Shown here: positions 13,776 to 18,680 of the stretch, piece by piece
Position numbering within the stretch: the stretch's first letter is position 1
Layout of the letters: every line of letters starts with the position of its first letter
DNA from: JAUNKE01 sp041784625
Lineage (GTDB): Bacteria > Bacillota > Clostridia > Peptostreptococcales > Filifactoraceae
Length of the DNA: 18,680 nucleotides
Reading direction: 5' to 3'
Assembly: GCA_041784625.1 (NCBI GenBank)
Contig: JBHBDS010000176.1
Coordinates: 1-18,680 of the forward strand
Position numbers and translations under genes: made by a program
Notes under the pieces: generated by a model
Seen by the model: only the letters and a program-made list of their open reading frames with translations
Told to the model about the DNA's origin: nothing
Databases searched by the model: none

Positions 13776-14180
13776 ATGGATTATTTGTTTGAAAGAGTAG
13801 CATATCTGAGAGGACTATGCGAAGGAATCGGCTTGTCTGAAGAAACAAAAGAAGGAAAAGTTCTTCTTGAAATCGTGGATATTTTGGGCGAATTTGCGGA
13901 TTCAATCGTTGAACTTTCCGACAAACAAGATGAGCTAGAAGAATACACAGAAGCTGTGGATGAAGCTTTGTTCGATTTGGAAGATGACTTTTATGAAGAT
14001 GAGGAAGACGAGATCGATTTTGTAGAACTCAGCTGTCCATCTTGTGGAGAAGAAATCGAAATTGACGAAGATTTGCTTTATGACGAGGAGTCAGATATTA
14101 TCTGCCCAGTTTGTGATGAAGTAATTATTTCCGCAGTGGACGACGAGTTGTTGGATGAAGAATTTAGCTTCGAAGAATAA
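13776..14180 (+). CDS. CD1247 N-terminal domain-type acidic zinc-ribbon protein
   Basis: 134 residues. The N-terminal ~45 residues (MDYLFERVAYLRGLCEGIGL onward) match what I know as the CD1247 N-terminal domain of clostridia. A very acidic stretch follows (EDDFYEDEEDEID), then a zinc ribbon with C87, C90, C110 and C113 (CPSCGEE, CPVCDE), and an acidic tail. Function is unknown; the small size, acidity and zinc ribbon suggest a protein-binding or transcription- or translation-associated role, which is inference. It starts from a strong TAAGGAGGA and lies 24 bases after efp, as it often does in clostridial genomes by my recollection. A hairpin follows the stop. Confidence 0.8.
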   Translation: MDYLFERVAYLRGLCEGIGLSEETKEGKVLLEIVDILGEFADSIVELSDKQDELEEYTEAVDEALFDLEDDFYEDEEDEIDFVELSCPSCGEEIEIDEDLLYDEESDIICPVCDEVIISAVDDELLDEEFSFEE

Positions 14181-14183
14181 ACG

Positions 14184-14206
14184 AAAGGCTGCTTATGCAG
14201 CCTTTT
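14184..14206 (+). terminator. Hairpin before rnc: terminator or attenuator
   Basis: A perfect 9-bp stem AAAGGCTGC/GCAGCCTTT (14184-14192 with 14197-14205) closes a TTAT loop, followed by only one more T before C. It lies four bases past the upstream stop, and the rnc ribosome binding site starts nine bases later. The short U tract suggests partial read-through. Confidence 0.6.
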
Positions 14207-14226
14207 CAAATAAAAAGGAAAATGCC

Positions 14227-14913
14227 ATGTTTAGCAAGCTAGAAAAAATCATTGGGTATCAATTCCAAGATACTCAGCTGATTACTGAGGCGATGACGCA
14301 TACTTCTTATGCGAATGAACATCGAGTCCCAAAAGGGAAAGCCGTTCACAACGAGCGACTGGAATTTTTGGGCGATTCGGTGTTGAGTTTGATTATCACA
14401 AACCATCTTTTCAAAAATCTTTCGTCCAAAACAGAGGGCGAAATGTCTCGAATTCGCTCGACCATCGTATGCGAAAGATCGCTCCGAGAAGCGGCAGATC
14501 GTATCCACCTCAGCGAATATATTTTGCTCGGTAAGGGAGAGGAGCAGACGGGCGGAAGAAGCAGAGATTCCATTATTGCCGATGCGATGGAAGCGCTAAT
14601 TGGCGCAATTTATTTGGACTCCAATTTTCATGAAGCGGAAAAATTTGTACTCGAGCATATGAAAGAAATTATTTCGCATGGAATGCAGGGACATCTCTTT
14701 AAGGATTACAAGACGCAGTATCAAGAACTGGTACAGCGTCATGGAGAGTCTACGATCAAATACAAAATTCTTGAAGAAAAAGGCCCCGATCATAAAAAGA
14801 CTTTTGTGGTTGCGCTTTTACTGAACGATCAAATGGTTGCCAAGGGTGAAGGAATCAGCAAAAAAGAAGCGGAGCAATTCGCGGCGAGGGAGGCGATTCG
14901 TGCACACAAGTGA
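14227..14913 (+). CDS. rnc: Ribonuclease III
   Basis: 228 residues, normal length. The endonuclease domain carries the signature NERLEFLGDSVL with E43, E46 and D50, and the second metal-binding pair D119 and E122 in ADAMEALIG. The double-stranded RNA-binding domain occupies about 155-226, starting KDYKTQYQELVQ and ending KKEAEQFAAREA. The enzyme processes rRNA precursors and structured mRNAs. ATG 14227 has AAGGAA six bases upstream; the frame is open back to ATG 14155, but that would translate the intergenic hairpin and overlap the upstream gene. Its 3' end overlaps the next gene by 14 bases. Confidence 0.96.
   Translation: MFSKLEKIIGYQFQDTQLITEAMTHTSYANEHRVPKGKAVHNERLEFLGDSVLSLIITNHLFKNLSSKTEGEMSRIRSTIVCERSLREAADRIHLSEYILLGKGEEQTGGRSRDSIIADAMEALIGAIYLDSNFHEAEKFVLEHMKEIISHGMQGHLFKDYKTQYQELVQRHGESTIKYKILEEKGPDHKKTFVVALLLNDQMVAKGEGISKKEAEQFAAREAIRAHK
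14888..14902 (+). promoter_or_regulatory. Ribosome binding site that sets the GTG start of the radical SAM gene
   Basis: GGGAGG at 14888-14893 lies six bases before GTG 14900, inside the end of rnc. It argues against the longer in-frame TTG start at 14837, whose extra 21 residues are mostly basic and would overlap the rnc dsRNA-binding domain codons. Confidence 0.7.
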
Positions 14914-15937
14914 CAAAAAGACGATTTCGATTTTTATCTCGCATCAAGGCTGCCCGAATGATTGCGTTTTTTGTAATCAGCGAAAAATCACCGGAGTACA
15001 AGCGCCGCAGACCTTGGACGAAATCAAAGAGATAATCGATCATTCACTCTCGACGATTCGTTCATCCTATGTGGAGATTGCTTTTTTTGGAGGTTCTTTT
15101 ACGGCAATACCGATTCAGCAACAAAGAGATTTGCTGGATCTTGCCAATTCTTATCGAGAAAAAAATCAGATTCATGAGATTCGAATTTCGACACGTCCCG
15201 ATGCGATTGATGAACAAATTCTTGATTTTCTAAAAAAATATGGCGTTGGAATCATTGAGCTTGGCGTGCAATCGACTTCGGACGAAGTATTGCTCGCATC
15301 CAATCGTGGACATGATTCGAAATGCGTATTTGATGCGTCAAGGCTTATTCTAAAAAATGGATTCAAATTAGGCTTGCAGATGATGATCGGCTTGCCGCAG
15401 GATGACGAGCAAAAAATGATGAAGACGGTGGATGACATCATTTTGATCAAGCCGCATTTTGTGAGGATGTATCCTGTTCTTGTTATTCGAGATACGGAGC
15501 TTGAGTCACTTTTTGAGAATAAGATGTATGCGCCACTCGATGTGGAGACAGCAGCGATTTATGCAAAAAGAGCCTACTGTCGCTTTCGAGATCACTTGAT
15601 ACCAGTTATTCGAATTGGATTGCAAGCTTCTGAACATATTTCAAGCGAGGGCGATGTGATTGCGGGACCTTTTCATCCTGCGTTTGGTGAAATGGTATAC
15701 TCGCTTGTGCTGCGGGATGTGCTGGAAGAATATTTGGGATCAAACCAAGTTGCAAAAGGCGCAACAATTACTGTTGAAGTTCCAAACAGCAGAATGTCGC
15801 AGTGGATCGGGGTGTCGAAAGCAAATTTGAAATATTTTGAAGAAAAATTTTTTGTGAAGCAGAAAATAATTTCTTGTGACACAAATACCATCAAAATCGA
15901 CAAAATAGAAATTGCATTAGAGAAAATTTTTATTTAG
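14900..15937 (+). CDS. Elp3-like radical SAM protein without acetyltransferase domain
   Basis: 345 residues from GTG 14900. The radical SAM cluster motif is C18, C22 and C25 (CPNDCVFCNQ, spacing CX3CX2C), followed by FFGGSFTAIP, STRPDAID, ELGVQST and IGLPQDD. The N-terminal half is a radical SAM barrel of the Elp3/MiaB-NifB subtype; the C-terminal part (about 220-345) is short and lacks the GNAT acetyltransferase domain of true Elp3. The family is commonly found between rnc and smc in clostridia, as here; its substrate is not established, with RNA modification the most reasonable guess. It overlaps rnc by 14 bases and is 10 bases from smc, so the three are likely translated from one message. 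Confidence 0.9.
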   Translation: MHTSDKKTISIFISHQGCPNDCVFCNQRKITGVQAPQTLDEIKEIIDHSLSTIRSSYVEIAFFGGSFTAIPIQQQRDLLDLANSYREKNQIHEIRISTRPDAIDEQILDFLKKYGVGIIELGVQSTSDEVLLASNRGHDSKCVFDASRLILKNGFKLGLQMMIGLPQDDEQKMMKTVDDIILIKPHFVRMYPVLVIRDTELESLFENKMYAPLDVETAAIYAKRAYCRFRDHLIPVIRIGLQASEHISSEGDVIAGPFHPAFGEMVYSLVLRDVLEEYLGSNQVAKGATITVEVPNSRMSQWIGVSKANLKYFEEKFFVKQKIISCDTNTIKIDKIEIALEKIFI

Positions 15938-15947
15938 TGAGGGAAAC

Positions 15948-18680
15948 GTGAAGCTAAAATCGATTGAAATAAAAGGTTTTAAGTCATTTTATAATAGAAC
16001 AAAAGTGGATTTTCCAGATGGAATCGTGAGCATTGTTGGACCCAACGGAAGCGGAAAAAGTAATATTCTCGACGCCTTTCGCTGGGTGCTCGGAGAACAG
16101 AGCGCAAAAAATCTCCGAGGCGAAAAAATGGAAGATGTGATTTTTTCGGGAACAGCACGACATGGACAAGCCAACTCCTGCGAAGTCGAAGTGATTTTTG
16201 ATAATGAAGACGGTGGTGTGGACATCGAGTTTTCGGAAATCAGTATCAAACGAAAAGCATTCCGTAGCGGAGAAAGCAATTACTATATCAATGGGAAATC
16301 CGCACGATTAAAAGATATTCGAGAACTTTTTCTTGATTCGGGAATCGGGAAAGAGGGTTATTCCATCATTTCCCAAGGAAAAATCGACGAAATTGTCAAC
16401 TCAACATCGGTGCAGCGCCGCAAGCTATTAGAAGAGGCAAGCGGGATTGCTCGTTTTCGTTTCAAGAAAGAGGAGAGCGAAAAGAAAATAGAAAACTCGA
16501 AAGCAAATTTGGAACGATTAGAAGATATTTTCAAGGAAATCGAAAGACAGATTGAGCCACTATATTGGCAAAAAGAAAAGGCGAAAGAGTATCTGCGTCT
16601 GAGCGAAGAGCTTAAAACGGCGGATCTTAGTTTGATGTTAAAAGAATACGAAGATATCAACAATAACCATTCGCTCGAGCTGGAAGAAAAAAATCGAATT
16701 CTTGCGTCGCTTGAAAATGTCGATAAAAACCTTGCGAGTAACAAGGAACAACTTCAAGAATATGAAGAAAACCTCAAAAAAATTAATGATCTCATTCATA
16801 ATTTGGAAGAAGAGAAAAATCGCCTGGATCTTCAAAAAAATAATTACTCGAACGAAATTTCCCGTTTGCAAGAACGAATGGAAATCAAACGGGAACAGCT
16901 CGAAAAGCAAAATTTTCAGATTCAAAAACAAAATGCGTTGACCAAAGATCAACAAGAAACTCATCTTCAAATAACGGAACAAAAAAAATCGCTCCAGTTG
17001 CAGACCAATCAAAAGCAAAAGGAATTGGACAGCATCACACAAAAAATGGAGAGTCTGGAATCAGAAATTCGGTCGTACGACGAAAAAATCGAGGGTATCA
17101 CGCAAAAAAACAAACAACTCAATGAGCAAGTTCATAAAAACGAAATCAGAATCCAATTTTTAGAAGAAACGATTCAGAAAGAATCATTTCGACAAGACGA
17201 AAGCAGTGGGAATATCCACCGCACCAGAGAAAAACTGAATGAGCTCTCTCTGCAAAAATCTCAGAAGGAAAAAGAGTTGCAAGAGTTGGAATTTTTGCAT
17301 GATAGACTCCACAAAGAACTGACGAATGCTAAGATTTCAAGCGATCGAATCTCGGCAGAAAAAAAGGAGATCAAAAAGAAACTCGATCACAAAAATCTTC
17401 AAGTGCGAGATGCTTACCTGAAACATTCGATGCATCTGTCCATGGAAAAAGACATGGATGGAATCAACAAGAGTGTCAAGGTCATCTTGAGCAACAAGCA
17501 GCTTGATGGAATACTTGATATTGTATCCAATGTAATCAAAATCGAAGAGAAATACGAGAAAGCGATTGAGACAGCGCTTGGCTCTGCACTCCAAAATATC
17601 ATCACTGACACGAGTGAATCCGCAAAAAAAGCGATTGAGTATCTCAAAAAAACCAATTCGGGCAGAGCAACCTTTTTGCCAATCGAAAATATGCGCCCTA
17701 GCGTCATTGTGCTGGATGGCGTTGTTCGTGCGTCCGATGTGGTTCGCTGTGACGAGAAATATCGCAAAGTAGTAGATCAACTGCTTGGAAGAACGCTTCT
17801 CGCCGATTCGATGGACGAAGCGATTCGAATGAACCGAAAGTTTGAGAACAAATACCGAATCGTCACATTGGAGGGCGAATTATTTAATGTCGGCGGTTCG
17901 ATCACTGGGGGACATTATTACAAATCCAGTAATCTCCTCAGCAGAAAAAGGTTGATCGAAGAGTACCAAAATGAAATGAATAAATTTCAAGCGGAGGCAG
18001 ATCAAATTTCGCAGCAGCTTGACGATACAAAACGAAAAGAATCGAGTATTCAGGAGGATATTTCAAAACTACAAACAAAAATAAGCGACAATGACTCAGC
18101 ATTGCATAGCATAAAACTTTCGTACGGAGACATCAAAAACCGAATCAACTATCTTACAAATACACTCGAAAGTTTGCTCAGCGATAACCAAGGAAGTGCG
18201 AGTCAGCAAAAAGAAAGTCGTGCGCAGATCATTGAAATCACCAATGAACAGAAGGAATTGGAAGAAGAACTTTTGGAAAACCGATATATGCTCGAAGATT
18301 TGCAAAACGAACGAAAATCGCTGGCGGATGAATATGCGTACAAGCTGGAAGAAAATCGAAAAATATCGATTGAGTCTGTAACTTTACAAAACGATCTCGA
18401 TAATGCAGCAAAAGAGCAACAGCGACTAGATGAGCAATTGACGAATTTGCAAGAACAGATTGCGGAAACGAAGGCAGAGACATTGGCGCTGGTAGAAGAA
18501 ATTTCATCACTCGAAAAATCGGTTTCGGACTTTGTGCTGCAGCTTCAGCTGTGTGAAGTCGAGTTTGACGAAACGGTATACGAGTTTGAGCGGATGAAAG
18601 ACAGTCTTCAACAGGACAACAAGAAATTTGAATCCTTTTCGGCAGAAAAAAATGAGCTGGAATCAAAAAAAATGTTGCTC
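15948..18680 (+). CDS. smc: Chromosome segregation protein SMC (partial, 3' end outside window)
   Basis: 911 residues are present with no stop, of about 1,180 usual. The N-terminal ATPase half has Walker A GPNGSGKS at 31-38, the FRWVLGEQS stretch, a Q-loop (IISQGKIDEI) and EEASGIARFRFKKEES. A long coiled coil runs from ~165 to ~505, then the hinge at about 510-665, recognised by KYEKAIETALGSALQNI, GRATFLP, YRIVTLEGE and GGSITGG. The returning coiled coil continues to the window end; the ABC signature and Walker B lie beyond it. SMC, with ScpA and ScpB, folds and segregates the chromosome. The start is GTG with GAGGG (15939-15943) just after the previous stop; no better start fits the conserved KLKSIEIKGFKSF. 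Confidence 0.96.
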   Translation, partial: MKLKSIEIKGFKSFYNRTKVDFPDGIVSIVGPNGSGKSNILDAFRWVLGEQSAKNLRGEKMEDVIFSGTARHGQANSCEVEVIFDNEDGGVDIEFSEISIKRKAFRSGESNYYINGKSARLKDIRELFLDSGIGKEGYSIISQGKIDEIVNSTSVQRRKLLEEASGIARFRFKKEESEKKIENSKANLERLEDIFKEIERQIEPLYWQKEKAKEYLRLSEELKTADLSLMLKEYEDINNNHSLELEEKNRILASLENVDKNLASNKEQLQEYEENLKKINDLIHNLEEEKNRLDLQKNNYSNEISRLQERMEIKREQLEKQNFQIQKQNALTKDQQETHLQITEQKKSLQLQTNQKQKELDSITQKMESLESEIRSYDEKIEGITQKNKQLNEQVHKNEIRIQFLEETIQKESFRQDESSGNIHRTREKLNELSLQKSQKEKELQELEFLHDRLHKELTNAKISSDRISAEKKEIKKKLDHKNLQVRDAYLKHSMHLSMEKDMDGINKSVKVILSNKQLDGILDIVSNVIKIEEKYEKAIETALGSALQNIITDTSESAKKAIEYLKKTNSGRATFLPIENMRPSVIVLDGVVRASDVVRCDEKYRKVVDQLLGRTLLADSMDEAIRMNRKFENKYRIVTLEGELFNVGGSITGGHYYKSSNLLSRKRLIEEYQNEMNKFQAEADQISQQLDDTKRKESSIQEDISKLQTKISDNDSALHSIKLSYGDIKNRINYLTNTLESLLSDNQGSASQQKESRAQIIEITNEQKELEEELLENRYMLEDLQNERKSLADEYAYKLEENRKISIESVTLQNDLDNAAKEQQRLDEQLTNLQEQIAETKAETLALVEEISSLEKSVSDFVLQLQLCEVEFDETVYEFERMKDSLQQDNKKFESFSAEKNELESKKMLL

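Noticed and set aside
14155..14226. 24-residue N-terminal extension of RNase III
   Set aside because: It would translate the 9-bp intergenic hairpin and overlap the zinc-ribbon gene; ATG 14227 has a proper ribosome binding site and the family-standard N-terminus.
1..18680. Mobile elements, CRISPR arrays, tRNA/rRNA genes or a defence island
   Set aside because: No transposase or phage protein, no regularly spaced repeats and no cloverleaf were seen; nearly all the DNA is accounted for by housekeeping genes in a familiar order.

Overview
The window looks like a chromosomal core region from a low-GC Bacillota anaerobe, most likely class Clostridia. The evidence is the gene order (trmK–Nif3; phoH–ybeY–dgkA–era–recO; efp next to a CD1247-N-type zinc-ribbon protein; rnc–radical SAM–smc), strong AGGAGG-type ribosome binding sites, use of TTG and GTG starts, and an anaerobe-type superoxide reductase. 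The genus cannot be fixed from sequence reading alone. I see no insertion sequence, phage gene, CRISPR array, tRNA or rRNA.

Layout. (1) 1-161 is the end of an ABC-F ATPase. (2) 332-4071 is a forward RNA-metabolism group: TrmK, a Nif3-family metal protein, an RNase HI with an unusual C-terminal extension, and a THUMP-type RNA methyltransferase. It ends at an intrinsic terminator (4179-4208). (3) 4399-4767 is a reverse-strand superoxide reductase with its own terminator and an extended -10 promoter that overlaps a PerR-like sequence. (4) 4913-11269 is a long, tightly packed forward operon: PhoH, YbeY, a DgkA-PAP2 fusion, Era, RecO, a UBA/DUF4342 protein, a PHP phosphoesterase and an MsrA-MsrB fusion. 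It ends at a terminator (11321-11360). (5) 11478-12440 is a lipoprotein of unknown function in its own transcription unit. (6) 12548-14180 has a good promoter followed by an orphan pseudopilin, EF-P and the zinc-ribbon protein, then a short hairpin. (7) 14227-18680 is RNase III, an Elp3-like radical SAM protein and SMC; SMC runs off the window end.

How the genes fit together. Most act on RNA or ribosomes: TrmK and the THUMP enzyme modify tRNA or rRNA, YbeY, Era and PhoH act in ribosome maturation and RNA handling, RNase H and RNase III process RNA, and EF-P rescues stalled ribosomes. RecO and SMC act on DNA. Superoxide reductase and MsrAB are oxidative-stress functions typical of an anaerobe that meets oxygen. 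The DgkA-PAP2 fusion points to undecaprenyl or diacylglycerol lipid recycling.

I found no convincing new multi-gene system. The points most worth a second look are the RNase H extension, the altered phosphatase motifs in the DgkA-PAP2 fusion, the PerR-like site at the superoxide reductase promoter, the inverted repeats around the pseudopilin promoter, the lipoprotein of unknown function, and a marked preference for the arginine codon CGA.
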